A DNA stretch of 64,000 nt from Macrolepiota albuminosa (GCA_027475525.1 JAMWFC010000113.1:186001-250000); one strand, 5' to 3'. Numbered from the stretch's first letter, positions 24,618-36,070 are shown. Numbers and translations: made by a program. Notes: a model not told the origin generated them from the letters alone.

Positions 24618-25647
24618 CATTGTCTGAGTATTAACTGATCTGGGCATTATTTAGAAACTGGCCTTCAGACTCACTCAATGTGCAAAGCTTTCAAAAGAAT
24701 CACCTTACTATTATGAGAAATATGATTATGCATTTATTGCATTATTAATGTCAGATGATAAAGATAAGTATAATAACAATGGAAAACTGACCAATCAGTT
24801 TATCTCACACTTACATTCATACTATAGTCAGGAAGCATGTGTCAGTTTTAATTGTCTCAAATAAAAAAAAACTGATCACACCTATTGGTAGATGGCCAAT
24901 CTCCTTGCTGCTGTTGATGCAGTGCCTGTAAAGACCTCCAAATGGTACACAGTTTGCATCTGAGGAGAGCCAATTGATGTACCACTAAAAAAAATCAGGC
25001 AAGGTTGAATTCAGGGCATGCTGATAGATGGTCAATGAGGCCATGGCTTTTAAAAGAGGAAAATCAACAGTAGGATCAGGAGACATGAATTGTTAAAAGT
25101 GGAAAAGCATGGAAAGACAACAAAAATTCTAAAATTATTGCTGCTAAGTGTGAGGAAGTGAAACTGACAAAGAAAGCTATGATGACAGAAAAGAAGAGAA
25201 AGATATTAGAACTAGATAAAGGTCAGAAGACAAAGAAGGTGAAGAAGATGAAAGCAAAGAAAGTAAAGTCTAGGAAAAAGAGTAAAGTGCATGACATAGA
25301 AGGATCAGCCACTCTTGCTTCTGCTTTGGATGATGAGTTGGAATATGATCGAAGTATAAAAATCTGCATATTGTCATTATTTGAATGATTAACAATCAGA
25401 TATTAAAGATAACAATGTATACATATATGATCAAATGAAACATGCACCTACAAATCACAGTTCAAAATATGTGATTGAAAAGGAATTGTTGCCAGTATAC
25501 TATTAATTTGTAAGACTGGTATGACTTCAGGTTCACTAAATTTATTAGCATAAGTTGTGTAAATCCTGAGTGTTGATGTACTGAAGTTGGTCAAGCATCA
25601 GATAATTGCATAAAGTAGGAAGATGGCAAGAATAGTAATTGAGGGTC
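24618..25647. mobile_element. AT-rich transposon remnant with a lysine-rich frame
   Basis: The only notable frame is 25158-25388 (+), which is strongly basic (repeated KK and KVKK) and then acidic. It resembles a tail of a transposon-encoded protein but has no diagnostic motif. The rest shows nothing I can name. Confidence 0.3.
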
Positions 25648-27200
25648 TCAGAAAAATAGTAGCAGGTTACTATCACAACATATCTTGTATACAAAGAGAT
25701 ATATGTGAGGTATTTCATTACCTATTTGAATGGCAAGAATAGAAATAATTTTGGCAGGTTCATGATATCCATCATTCCTGATAATAAATGCTTTTGAATC
25801 AGCTGAGGTTGCTTTATTCTGGATTGATCCATATTGTATGCCATCATTTTTGATGCAAAGCAAGGGATGGCAATATTTGGAGTGATAGAATGAAGTCTTG
25901 TTCATAGTTGTATTGCTGACAAGGTTGAGATGTAGCTAGAGATTCTAGAGGTACTTGAGCATGAAAGTATATGATAATCCATCTGGAAAGATTGTAGAGA
26001 TATTAATCTGTCTTGTTATTTGACATCACTGCTGACACTGAAAGATGTTTCCATTGGAAAAAGTGTAAAAGAAACATGTCATGCCATTTCCAAAGTGCCA
26101 ATTTCAGATAGAAAAAGGCATTTTGCTTTGTTCAAAGATTTTTCTTTTGGAAATTGGCACATGGGAAATGGTATAACATGTTTCTTTTACACTTTTTTCA
26201 ATAGAAATACCTTTCAGCACCAGCAATACATGGAAGAGTAATGTTGTTGCCAAGAGATGTCTTGGCACAATAAACAGCAAATTTGATCATCATTCCACCT
26301 TTCTGTTGTTTCTCTTCATACCAAATAGTCATCTCAATAAGCTTTTGTTCATGGCTAGTGTCAGAAGTGTCTGGGAGGAAAAGAAGATACTTATATAATA
26401 GGTGCATCATAAGCCAGTTCTACAACATTGTTAGCTCCATGTATCCTCCATCATGACTATTGAGCTTTACTTTTTCAAACATGCCATTGAATTGCTCAAA
26501 TGAAAAAGCCACCACTTATAGACTGGACCAAAATTCTCAAAGAATTTTATGTATTGAATCAAAGCAATAGTTGTTAATTGTTGTGTAAATATTTATTTGC
26601 CTGAGCACACAGTTATATTGTGTAAGAGACTCTTATCTAATTTTCACTTGCAACATTAAAATCTTGCATGATGCAAGTATATGCACACTAGTGGCCAGTT
26701 GGAGAGCAGCTTTGTATATAGAATGATATGCTCAATCATGTTGTGAAGAATAAGCAGCATTTGAAGAAATAGGTGGCTGCCTACTAAATAGTCTATCATT
26801 TTTTGTCTTGCCATAAAATCCAGAGAATTACAGATGCAATAGCAAATAGTCAACACCTTATCAGCTTTTTTCAGTGACTGATTTTCTCTGAGCTGTTCAC
26901 ATCATATATTAGTGTTATCTTGAATATAAATAATCAATTTATATCTTTTGATAGTTGTGTGATGTGGCTTAGCTACTCAATAGTGTTAATGCTAGCCTCT
27001 GACTTTTTTTTTGCAGAGTTGTTGCCTTCAATGCTGAATAGCATATAACACTTGAAAATGACTTTGTTGAAAAAGTGACTAATAATATTTGTCAAATCAT
27101 GTGAAAATTGCTTCAGAATACTAATTGCAAGCATAGAACTTGCCAAAAAAGATGTTATGCATAAAATCAAGGCCATTTTTGAATATGAAAGCCAATCCAA
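25648..27200 (-). mobile_element. Decayed CACTA/tnp2-type transposase (DUF4218-like region)
   Basis: Read on the minus strand, about 26560-26400 gives FGPVYKWWLFHFEQFNGMF and then EKVKLNSHDGGYMELTML. This is the signature block of agaricomycete tnp2/DUF4218 transposases. Upstream (26860-26650) the NMIEHIILYTKLLSNWPLV region and downstream (26410-26230) LFLPDTSDTSHEQKLIEM continue the same protein. The segment at 25905-25648 fits the C-terminal part (DGIQYGSIQNKATSADSKAF). Stops (for example TAG after the LTML segment) and frameshifts break it, so it is inactive. A fold-back inverted repeat interrupts it at 26030-26226. Confidence 0.65.
26030..26226. repeat. Fold-back inverted repeat of about 85-bp arms
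   Basis: The left arm begins TGCTGACACTGAAAG and the right arm ends CTTTCAGCACCAGCA. The arms match with a few mismatches through GTGTAAAAGAAACATGTC and its complement, leaving a short central spacer. The right arm reads as transposase coding sequence on the minus strand, so this may be an inverted duplication of transposase sequence or a hairpin element inserted into it. Confidence 0.75.
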
Positions 27201-27788
27201 ACAGTGCTAGTGTTTCCAGTTTCATGTTGAATATCTGTCTCTGATTAATACTACATCTGACCATTACTAATGTCTAACATGATACAATCAGGGTTCATAT
27301 TTTGATTAGATACATGTGACTGTTTCTGAGCAACAAATGCATCAAATTCTGGGCATTTGAATATTTGTCAAAGACTTTTAATGATAGAGACCTGTAGTTA
27401 AATAAGATTTAGGATATGTACACTATTTTTTACTATGTATATCTGTCTATTACAGTGAAGTGATATGCAAATGGGCTCATTAAGGGCTTCAAGCTCATCT
27501 GGTATATATGATTCCCAGCATAATAGACATATAGCATATAGAATAATATGTTCATCAGTGTCAATTCCTAATCACCTTCATGTACTCTGCAAAGTTTGAA
27601 CAGGTACAAGTTCTTCAAGAAGCATGCTGGCAGTTGTTAGCATGTTCAATAATGCATTTAGGTTATTTGTTGCTTATTCCTATGACAAATGGCTAAAAAC
27701 AATTCTCAGAACCACTTTAAAATATGCTATTTAAACATAGGACTTTCTAGCATTGCAGGAATTGTGTACCTTGACATCTGATCTTATC

Positions 27789-27942
27789 TGTTGATATGAT
27801 GCTGTGCCAGCAGTCAGAGATATAACAAGCACCAGAAGTCAAAATAAACATTTATTAAGGCTGAATGTTGATATGATGCTGTGCCAGCAGTCAGAGATAT
27901 AACAAGCACCAGAAGTCAAAATAAACATTTATTAAGGCTGAA
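27789..27942. repeat. Exact adjacent 77-bp duplication (probable assembly join)
   Basis: 27789-27865 equals 27866-27942. Confidence 0.9.
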
Positions 27943-28100
27943 GATGTAAGCCTTCTGGTAGCAAGTTCTAACAAATTGTATCTTTCAAAGTATCCAAATC
28001 AAAATACAGAAAAATACAGAACAGATTAGAGCAAGGACAAATTCAGGCTATCAACTCAACGATAATCCAGCTACTGTTATGGTGAGGGGAAGCATGAGGC
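27789..28100 (-). mobile_element. LTR-like repeat, family 2, copy 2 (inverted)
   Basis: It is the reverse complement of the copies at 24210-24617 and 55960-56206. It starts near TGATATGATGCTGTGCC and runs to GGGGAAGCATGAGGCTGGC. It includes one 77-bp join and abuts the composite repeat that begins near 28110. Confidence 0.6.
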
Positions 28101-28109
28101 TGGCAAATC

Positions 28110-29424
28110 AGGGTAGGGCATCACAATAGTATGTGTCATACATTGTATGGAAGCTCGCTTTGTGCTGTACCATATATGTCCAGTAGAGTCTGCTACACTG
28201 GAGCGGAGCAGTGCCCACAGTGCCGTAGAATACAAAGCTGTGGATGTGTCACAATGTGCTGTATGACACGGTCCAGTAGATTGATAAAAGGTGGGCACAC
28301 ACATGTGCATGCAGGCCCAGTGGATGCTAGTAGACACTAGCGGACATCAATGTGGGTCAGCGGCTGCCAGCAGGCATCAGCCCATGAGTGAAAACCTCCT
28401 CCATTGGTGGATGTCATGGCATGAATAAACCCCTCGAGGTTCCTCACTTCTCTCCCCTCTCCCTTCCTCCCCACAATAACTCAAGGCTGCATGCCTTCCC
28501 TTCCCTCCTTTTCCTACCCCTGATGCCAGCGTACATCTACAAAAGGGCCCTGCAGACCTACACAGGCCTATGCAAGCCACTAGCAGACATCCATGCAGAT
28601 GTACGTTGATGGACTCAAACCTACATGGGCCTACACATGTCTGCACAGGGCACCAGTGGACATCTGCAGAGGCCTACACAGGTCCATGGAGGCTGGTTGG
28701 ACCAAAAAAAAAGGTGACTCTGTTTTCTGTATGCCTGTGGAGGGAAATTGAACCCCTGGTCTTAGAGAAGCCTCCAGCAATGGAACACACATTTAACCAT
28801 TGCACCACAGGTCCGTTACTAATGGATAGATTTAAAGGTTGGATAACACAATGAACGGACATCCACCTATGTTTCCGCAGGTCTCTGTATGGATTTTTTG
28901 AGGTGGAAGGGGGGTGGCATATCTCCTAAAAGAGTTTTTGTGGCTTGAAAGGGGTGTTGGCATTAGCAGCCATCAGCTGGCCATCAGCTGGCATTTATCA
29001 GAGTTCGTCGGCAGCTGTCGTGACCTACTGGCATCTGTTGGCATCTATTGTACATTCATTGGCATCTGCCAGATATCCGCTGATATCCGTTGACATCAAT
29101 GGGAATCTGTCAACAATCCTCAGCATTGTCTGGCATTGTCTGGCATCAGGATGGGAGAGAAGGAAATGGGTGCATGGGCATCTGCCACATGGGGTGGCGT
29201 CTCAGAGAGCATGGGGGGTGGCAGAAGAGGGATGGGGGTGGGGAGAAAGAGGGGGAAGGGGGAAGGGGAGGAGCGTGGGTGTCTGCTGATATGCCAGCAG
29301 ACGTCAGGTCAGGGGGGAGGAGGGAAGTGGGGTGCATGTGGTGGATGGGGGTGGTGTGTGAGATAGTGTGGGAAGTGGAGAGGATGGCACTAGGGAGAAA
29401 GAGGAGGAAGGGTGGAAGAGGGTG
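28110..29424 (+). mobile_element. Composite repeat with tRNA-like core, copy 1 (CpG-depleted)
   Basis: It starts AGGGTAGGGCATCACA, like the copy at 62738-64000, and is colinear with it over about 1.3 kb. It contains a tRNA-like structure on the minus strand, a G+C-rich minisatellite of GGCATC-type units and a G-rich end. Solo LTR family 1 inserted into its right part at 29425 and the element resumes at 30185. Compared with the 62-kb copy, nearly every CpG has become TpG or CpA. No protein is encoded. An inverted fragment lies at about 36850-37461. The class of element is not known to me; it behaves like a SINE or other non-coding mobile repeat. Confidence 0.65.
28734..28811 (-). ncRNA. tRNA-like structure in composite repeat (copy 1, decayed)
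   Basis: On the minus strand it begins CCTGTGG and ends CCACAGG, a perfect 7-bp acceptor-like stem 78 nt apart. An A-box-like TGGTGCAATGGTTAAAT follows, and a B-box-like GGTTCAATTTC lies near the end. It corresponds to the better-preserved copy at 63369-63446. Confidence 0.6.
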
Positions 29425-29506
29425 TGTAAGGGCAACCTCTAGAGGCTGTGGCTCAGTCACACAGCTGGCAGAGGGAGATCCAAAGTGTATTAGAGTATGT
29501 ACTGAC

Positions 29507-29660
29507 AATATCATAATAACTACTCACCTGGCAGAGGGAGATCCAAAGAGAACAAGTCTAGGAATTCCCTATGCCAGGTTGGAAATATCATAATAACTAC
29601 TCACCTGGCAGAGGGAGATCCAAAGAGAACAAGTCTAGGAATTCCCTATGCCAGGTTGGA
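29507..29660. repeat. Exact adjacent 77-bp duplication (probable assembly join)
   Basis: 29507-29583 equals 29584-29660. Confidence 0.9.
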
Positions 29661-29898
29661 TGCTTCTGAGGCTTCTGAAGCATGGGAAACAACTGTACAG
29701 TACAACAAAACCTTAGAAACTCGAAAATTGACTAACCAAACAACTGTGCAAACAAGGCAGAAAAACTCCGGACTTTAGAAGTCAGAAAGGCAAACTCCGG
29801 CTTATATAAGCAGTCTGGAAGTGGTGCTGAAGGGCCCACACTTGTCTGAATGGTAGCTAAAGAACCAGAGCATCTCAAGGGCTGAGAGTAGTACTAAC

Positions 29899-30052
29899 AG
29901 ATAGTGTTGAAAGAATAGAAATAGTAAAATGAAATAATGTCAGAAGAAATAAGAGAATGAATGAAGGGAGAGTGAAGATAGTGTTGAAAGAATAGAAATA
30001 GTAAAATGAAATAATGTCAGAAGAAATAAGAGAATGAATGAAGGGAGAGTGA
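29899..30052. repeat. Exact adjacent 77-bp duplication (probable assembly join)
   Basis: 29899-29975 equals 29976-30052. Confidence 0.9.
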
Positions 30053-30167
30053 AGAGATAAGGAGTGAGAAAAGGAAGAAATGAGGAGAAAATGTCAGAAG
30101 AAATAAGAGAATGAATGAAGGGAGAGTGAAGAGATAAGGAGTGAGAAAAGGAAGAAATGAGGAGAAA
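30013..30167. repeat. Exact adjacent 77-bp duplication (probable assembly join)
   Basis: 30013-30089 equals 30090-30166; one further base also matches. It overlaps the preceding duplication. Confidence 0.9.
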
Positions 30168-30276
30168 TGAGAAGTCCCCTGACAGGGTGTGTGAGTATCT
30201 GCTGTCTGCTGGCATGCCAGCAGATGGTAGCTGACGTTGGCATGTAAGCTAGCTGACATCAGCGGTGCAGCCAGTC

Positions 30277-30352
30277 CCAGTAGTTCAGTGGAACATTTGT
30301 TTATTGATATTCAATATTGTGTACAGCAGTGGGTTCTACTCCTCCTACTCTA
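30277..30352 (+). ncRNA. Degenerate tRNA-like element 1
   Basis: An A-box-like TAGTTCAGTGGAACA is followed about 50 bases later by a B-box-like GGGTTCTACTCC. No clean cloverleaf forms, so it is a tRNA-derived short element rather than a tRNA gene. Confidence 0.5.
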
Positions 30353-30739
30353 CTTTAATAGGGTCTAATGGTGTGTTTTTATATGGGTGCATTTTTACTC
30401 TACATATACATCGTACTGACCTGTAGTAAGTGTCTGTGGTAGTTGATCCGACCACAACTCTAGAAATTACTGAAGCAGGATAGGATGGAGGAATTTGCGT
30501 ATGTGATCATTCTAGTGCACATGATAAGTGACGATACACCAGGGCTGGCTACCTTTTTTACAAAGACTAGCACAAACGTAGCCAGCCACAGTGTATTATT
30601 AACTAGTCATGTGCATTGGAATGAACACAAGCACAAATTCATTTATCTTATGCCACTGCAAAAATCTCTGGAGTTTTGAATGAATCAAATTCATAACACT
30701 AGCAGATGTCAGTGGCCTGCTGTGATTATATAATATGAA

Positions 30740-30823
30740 CTAGTGGGAGTCAAACCCACCTCTTGTACACAATATGAAATATCAATTTATGAATATTCCA
30801 TTGTACTACAGGCGCTTACTACA
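30740..30823 (-). ncRNA. Degenerate tRNA-like element 2
   Basis: On the minus strand GCGCCTGTAGTACAATGGAA is followed by GGTGGGTTTGACTCCCAC with the same spacing as its neighbours at 31031 and 31191. Confidence 0.5.
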
Positions 30824-31030
30824 AGTCAGGACAGTGTTCATGTAGTGCACAAATGGACCCATACAGAATTTGAATGAATAGAGAATTTACTGCAACTGGT
30901 GCATCTGTATTGAATTGACAATATTAGACTGATATTTATTTACATCATAGAAGTATACAGGAAAGAGGAAAACCATGGGGTGTAGCGGAATATTAGACTG
31001 ATATTGATTTACACCATAGCATTATACAGT

Positions 31031-31107
31031 AAGCGTCTGTGGTGTAGTGAAATATTTCCAATTAGTATTTCTTGTATCTTGCAATAGGTGGGTTCGACCC
31101 CCCCTAA
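31031..31107 (+). ncRNA. Degenerate tRNA-like element 3
   Basis: GCGTCTGTGGTGTAGTGAAA forms an A-box-like start and GGTGGGTTCGACCCC a B box. It is the best-preserved B box of the cluster. Confidence 0.55.
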
Positions 31108-31190
31108 TGCATTGACATCAAACTGTCAAGAATTTTTGACCACACACAGAATATTAGACTGATGTTTATTTAGACCATAGCAGTATACAG

Positions 31191-31268
31191 TAAGCATTGA
31201 TGGTCTAGTGGAATATTATCCATTGGTATTCATTGTGTCTTGCAGTAGGCAAGTTCAATTCCCACTAA
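31191..31268 (+). ncRNA. Degenerate tRNA-like element 4
   Basis: GATGGTCTAGTGGAATATT gives a good A box and GGCAAGTTCAATTCCCAC a B box. It is a neighbour and homologue of element 3. Confidence 0.55.
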
Positions 31269-31464
31269 TGCATTGATATCAAACTGTCTGGAATTTTTGA
31301 CCTGCTTAGCTAATTGTTATTTACTAAACTGTAAGATAAACAAAGTAAGGTTTGTCAAGCAATAAATAAAACTTCTTTTGTAATTTAAAAAGAGTTACAT
31401 GATATCTATTTTCAGAACTTGCTTCATGTAAAGTTCTTGTCTGTTTCTTTAATCCTCTATCTGC

Positions 31465-33650
31465 CATGTCTAATGAAGAACTCCACCAACGGATCATTAA
31501 CATGGATGTTCAAGTATTATACCTTGCTCTCAGAGGAGACCTGCATCAACTCAAAGCACAGCAGAAGGACCTGGTAAGATGCAAGCACTCCTGCCTAATA
31601 GACATGCACTAATAGTCGTCCTGTAGATTGATATGTGGTTGATGGTTAGAGAGGTCAAAGATGACAAGAAACTCCTCCTTGATGCCAGGAGAAGTTCCAT
31701 CAACAAAGTTATCCTGCTACTCCAGAGCAAGCTTTCTGATGAGGATATGACCAGGTGATTGAAGGACACTGCAAAGAAATAGACCCAGAGGAGCGGAAGG
31801 GGGGAAGAACCAAGTGGGGGTAAAGAATGACCTGATCTATTGACCAAGGCTGGTCCATCAATGGCATCAGCATGAGAAGACCAGAGAGGTCATAGGCCAG
31901 CAGCAGGAAATTTGTCTGGTCTGTCACCAATTCTGAAGAAGAGAAAACAACCAAGTCCTTTAGCGGCAGGAGATTTGTCTGATCTGTTGCCAAATCCCAA
32001 GAAGCCAAAACAGATAACCTATATTGGTCAATGTCCTCCTGGTACCTATCGTCAACAGAAGGAGCAGGAGGATGAGAATGAGGACAAGGATGAAAAGGAA
32101 GAGGAAGAGGAAGAACAAGAGGGCAAGATACCAAAGGGGGAAATTACTGGAGAGATGCTGTTGGGCAGGTATCTGAGGACAGCACCTTGTCACGAGGGTC
32201 AGCACATCAACCCCCCTTGCCAATATTGCACAAGTAAGCAGCTACAGTGTGTCAGGACAAAGGGCAGCACCGCATGCAATCCATCAACCCCCCTTGCCAA
32301 TATTGCACAAGTAAGCAGCTACAGTGTGTCAGGACAAAGGGCAGCACCGCATGCAATCCCTGCCAGCTCATTCACAAACGAATATGCAGCCTGACAATTG
32401 TCAAGAAAACCATCAAGCCTGGCAACAAGGAAAAGGGGAAAAAATGACTGAGAAAGAAGTCAGTGATGATTATTGAGAGTGATGACAGTATGAAACTCTT
32501 TTCCTGCTCAAATAGCTAACCAAGTCAGGACAAAGGATAGCACCGCATGCAATCCCTGCCAGCTTATTCACAAACGAACATGCAGCCTGATAATTGTCAA
32601 GAAAACCATCAAGCCCAGCAACAAGAAAAAGAGGAAAAAACCACTGAGAAAGAAGTCAGTGACAATTATTGAGAGTGATGATGGTATGAAACTCTTTTCC
32701 TGCTCAAATAGCTAACCAATAGTTAGCAGATGAACCAGCCAGTCCAATTGCAGGACTATCAAACCATCCGTCCGTCCATCCATCCCAACCATCAACCTCC
32801 AACCACCCAGCAGATCCTTTTTCGGTCAAGAAAAAGGGCAAGGAGCAGGCAATGGAGTCTAGTCACAGTGAGGACATTGTGGCTGGTATAATGGCAGGGG
32901 TGGAGAGCTGTTTGAACAGGATGTAGAATAGGTTCCAGAAAGCATTGCGGAATGTTGGGGAGCAGGTGCAGGACAGGTTTGTCATGGCTGAGAAGAGCTA
33001 GTTACTGTGTATTGAGGACTTTTTCTGTCGCTACCAGACTCAAGTCAATATGCTCAGTGGCTGCATAGAAACCCTGCAAACCAATGTTTCTCTTGCAGGT
33101 GAGACACTTGCATCTTATGACAGACAGATCCGTCAGACAGAAGAGCAGATCTGCCATATTTGGGGTATGGTTAACACTTTGCAGAGTTTACTTCACATCT
33201 CCACCTATCCCTTCAGTCCATCAGCTTAGGATGATGTGGCAGTGCATCCAACAGGGCACAGTGGACTTGGACCCATTGTTAAAGAGGAAGAAACCACTCC
33301 TGACCCCATTGCTGACGTATCCGTTCCTACTGGTGACACCTCTGCTCTTGCTACTGACCAATCCCATCACATCACTGACTTATCTGCTCTCACCGTTGCT
33401 CCATCCCCACTTCAACAAACATCCTCAGAGACGTCTCCTGCATGAACATCTCCATCACTCACTCAATCATCTTCTATCCCTCCGCCAGTCCCTGCCAAGG
33501 ACCCTTTTCCTGGCCCAAGGGGACGGGCTTGCAGCAACTCTCAAAGTAGTCAGCCACCAATGCAATGGATCCAATCATCCAGTTGGCTTACTGAGAGATG
33601 GAAAGCAACAGAAGACAAGTGAAGATGGACGGTTGATTACTTCACAGTGA
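31465..33650 (+). pseudogene. Transposon-associated Cys-cluster protein, broken
   Basis: The frame starts MSNEELHQRIINMD and splices (donor near 31573, acceptor near 31625) to IDMWLMVREVKDDKKLLLDARR. After a further intron it reads LKKRKQPSPLAAGDLSDLLPN and a long acidic run (near 32065-32120). A cysteine cluster PPCQYCTSKQLQC...ACNPCQLIHKRIC follows, a fungal zinc-cluster-like arrangement common in agaricomycete repeat-encoded proteins. The cluster is split by the 77-bp duplication at 32205, and dropping one copy makes the reading continuous. Downstream, at least four in-frame stops (near 32925, 33000, 33228 and 33444) interrupt the rest, so it is dead. A second, diverged copy of 32330-32520 follows at 32521-32720. 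The name of the family is unknown to me. Confidence 0.55.
32205..32358. repeat. Exact adjacent 77-bp duplication (probable assembly join)
   Basis: 32205-32281 equals 32282-32358. Because 77 is not a multiple of 3, it breaks the surrounding reading frame. Confidence 0.9.
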
Positions 33651-34080
33651 TTTTTTTTGTTATGATAGACATTGACATTGCTACATTTTTGTAACACTAT
33701 AGTTTACAAAAATGTAATGTAACATTTCCCCCTTCCCCACATCAATGACTGGTGAAATGACCTTAGTGCAGCTGCTACTCCTTTTTGCTGATGTAGACAT
33801 ATTAATGTATTGAGCTGCATCCTCCTGTAGCATTTGTGCTTGAGACTTGCAAGATCACTTGGAATTTGTTGACAATTGGTTAGGCAATGCCTTGCGCTTC
33901 TTTTGGTTTTGTAATGCTAGCCTTCCCTCACCTTCAAATTGGTCATTGTCCTTATCTTGAAGAATATTGAGCACTCTTCTTGACACTCTATATCTAGGAG
34001 AACCATCACTAGGGTCATTAATTAGAGGGTCTGGATGGCTCCATCCTCTTTGTTGTAAGAGGTGGATGGTAGTGGCATCT
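33651..34080. other. No gene seen between convergent remnants
   Basis: This AT-rich stretch between the two decayed transposon-associated genes shows no motif. Several poly-T runs could be old 3' ends. Confidence 0.4.
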
Positions 34081-36070
34081 ACTACTGCTGTATCATCACC
34101 ACATTCATCATGAACAGATTCATTGTGAGCGGACTCGTTGTGAGCGGAAGCTGATACATTTGGTCAGGATTTGTTGTGAACCATGGATCTGTTGTAGCGC
34201 TGAGGCTGTGGAGTGTGTGGTGAGCACAAGACAGGGGTTCCTCCTGTAAGTCAGGCAGTGGTGTGTGTGGTATGCTAGGTGACAGGGGAAGTGTAGGCCC
34301 CAGTTGCCACTCCAAGTTGGCTGCAGATCCAGTGACTAAAGTAGATCTGCCATCAGCAGCTCCATCATTAGCAATGGTCCTACTGTTGCCATTGACTACT
34401 GCTGATGCTGTTGGCCTTTGTTTCTGATTTTTTCCTCTATTTTTGCATGTAGCTTTATGTGCTGCTGCTGCTGCTGCATTTTTTTTACAATCAGCTCAGG
34501 TGCCGTACTCGGCAGCTACTGGCTGCTTGTGATGGTTGAGATAAACCATCCAGCAGAAAGTGTCACCAGATCCATACTGTTCTTGATGGTCTCTCCAGAA
34601 GTTCAGCAGACACAATAGCTTAGGCCGACTAAAATTATAGGGATCTTGGAATATCAGACCCTCTGGAAGATACCTTGAATGTATGAATTGCTGATCATTG
34701 ATCCTCACTGCCTTGTAAGGAGCAGATTCATACCGGTAACCAGACGCAATTTCTGATGGAGTGATCAGATGATGAGCAAAGGTGGAGAAAACTAGGATTC
34801 ACTGTAATGAGTATTTAGATAGTCCCAGACAAGCATTTCCAATTCTGCCCAAGTTTGAAATATATTTGGTCCTGGATCTGCTGGTAATATTGGGAATCCA
34901 TCCCTATCCAGATTAAGAATGAGGTCATGGCATGTAAGGATAGGAGAAGTCAAATCATGGGGTGATTGCATGTTGGACAGCATGTCTCTACCAAGAAGAG
35001 CAGACATGTAATCCATCATTTTCTTGTTGAGATCACTAACAAGGTCAGGAAAGGAGTCTTGAAAGGTAGGTCGGTTAGCATGGGTCAAGTATGACATATT
35101 GTCATGACTATAATTGGTGTCAAAATTGTTTAAAGAATGATGGCACTACATACATTCTAATAGTCATGCCTTCATCTGCATACCAACCAACAACAGTCCA
35201 ACTCAACATGCCCATCTTTCTAAATCAAAGCACATCTGCATCATCCACACACTTCAAACTGTGCTTTTGGGCCTTCCTGGAGAGACAACGATTAGAAAGT
35301 GGAATCAAGCGGATGGATGTACAATGAATACAGGACAGATGGGGGATGGAAAGAGTACCAACTTGCGCTGAATCTCTGGCAGATTTTCTTTTTTGCTTTA
35401 TTCTGCTGCCATCTTCTGTAAACGACTTTCTTCCTGTGGTGTGAATTGATGCATAACATTTTTGACAGCCACATTATATTGTGCAAATGCATCCAATCCA
35501 GAGGTGTTGTGATCTTTACCCCTCAACAAGTTCTGGATCTCCTCGTTTATCTCCTTTGCCATTATCTGCTGGACAACATCTCACAGTGAAGTTTTCAGAG
35601 CACTTTTGGATCTTTATGCTGGTAATAAGGGCGCTAGCAATTCTTGATATACTGGACAACCTTCTATTCAAGCAAATAATGTCCAGTTCTTTGCAATGAG
35701 TTGCTGTACCTACTTTGATTCTCTCTGCCTACTCTTCCCCTGTCTTTGGCTCTGTCTCCTTAGTGGCCCAGTAGTTGAAGATATCTGTTAGGATTTTATC
35801 CTTCAAGATAGCAGTCCGAGCTTGAGGAGTAGTTGAGGAGCGGTAGAGTTCCTTGTATGGTTCAAAGATAGATCTTTCTTCCGCTGTAAATATCGGTTCC
35901 ACTCGTCTTTTCTTTGGTGAAAATATTGGTTCAGGCAGTTGCAGGAGGGCAGACATGTTTGTAGACAATATAATTTTCTGCAACCACACAGTTCTCAACT
36001 GAAGGATCACATGATAAAATATATATTTCTGTTCAGTGTCTGTTGATGACAAACAGATTCTGTTTGTCAT
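34081..36070 (-). pseudogene. Transposon-associated hypothetical protein, broken
   Basis: Minus-strand pieces at 36070-35729 (LFQLPEPIF-like start, then FTAEERSIFEPYKELYRSST), 35097-34792 (SYLTHANRPTFQDSFPDLVSDLNKKMMDYM and DLILNLDRDGFPILPADPG), 34708-34496 and 34315-34082 appear to be exons of one protein. It is of a type repeated in agaricomycete genomes. Frameshifts separate the pieces and I see no catalytic motif. It converges with the broken gene at 31465-33650, and the two may be parts of one element. Confidence 0.4.

Larger units (their letters stand above)
29425..30184 (+). mobile_element. Solo LTR, family 1, copy 2, with target duplication GGGTG
   Basis: It starts TGTAAGGGCAACC and ends CCCCTGACA, flanked on both sides by GGGTG (29420-29424 and 30185-30189). 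Three 77-bp duplications swell it to 760 bp. Without them it would be 529 bp, close to the 518 and 509 bp of the other copies. It is inserted in composite repeat copy 1. Confidence 0.9.
30924..31305 (+). repeat. Tandem array of an about 160-bp unit carrying tRNA-like elements
   Basis: The lead sequence AATATTAGACTGATATTTAT plus an ACCATAG...TATACAG stretch occurs at about 30924, 30990 and 31150. The last two are followed by tRNA-like modules (31031-31107 and 31191-31268) and a shared tail GCATTGAYATCAAACTGTC. Confidence 0.7.

Noticed and set aside
26030..26226. Simple MITE insertion
   Set aside because: No target duplication was found and one arm reads as transposase sequence, so an inverted duplication is equally likely; kept only as a fold-back repeat.
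29507..30167. Internal tandem repeats as a real structural feature of solo LTR copy 2
   Set aside because: Period 77 recurs in unrelated elements, and the third LTR copy lacks the repeats; an assembly origin fits better.
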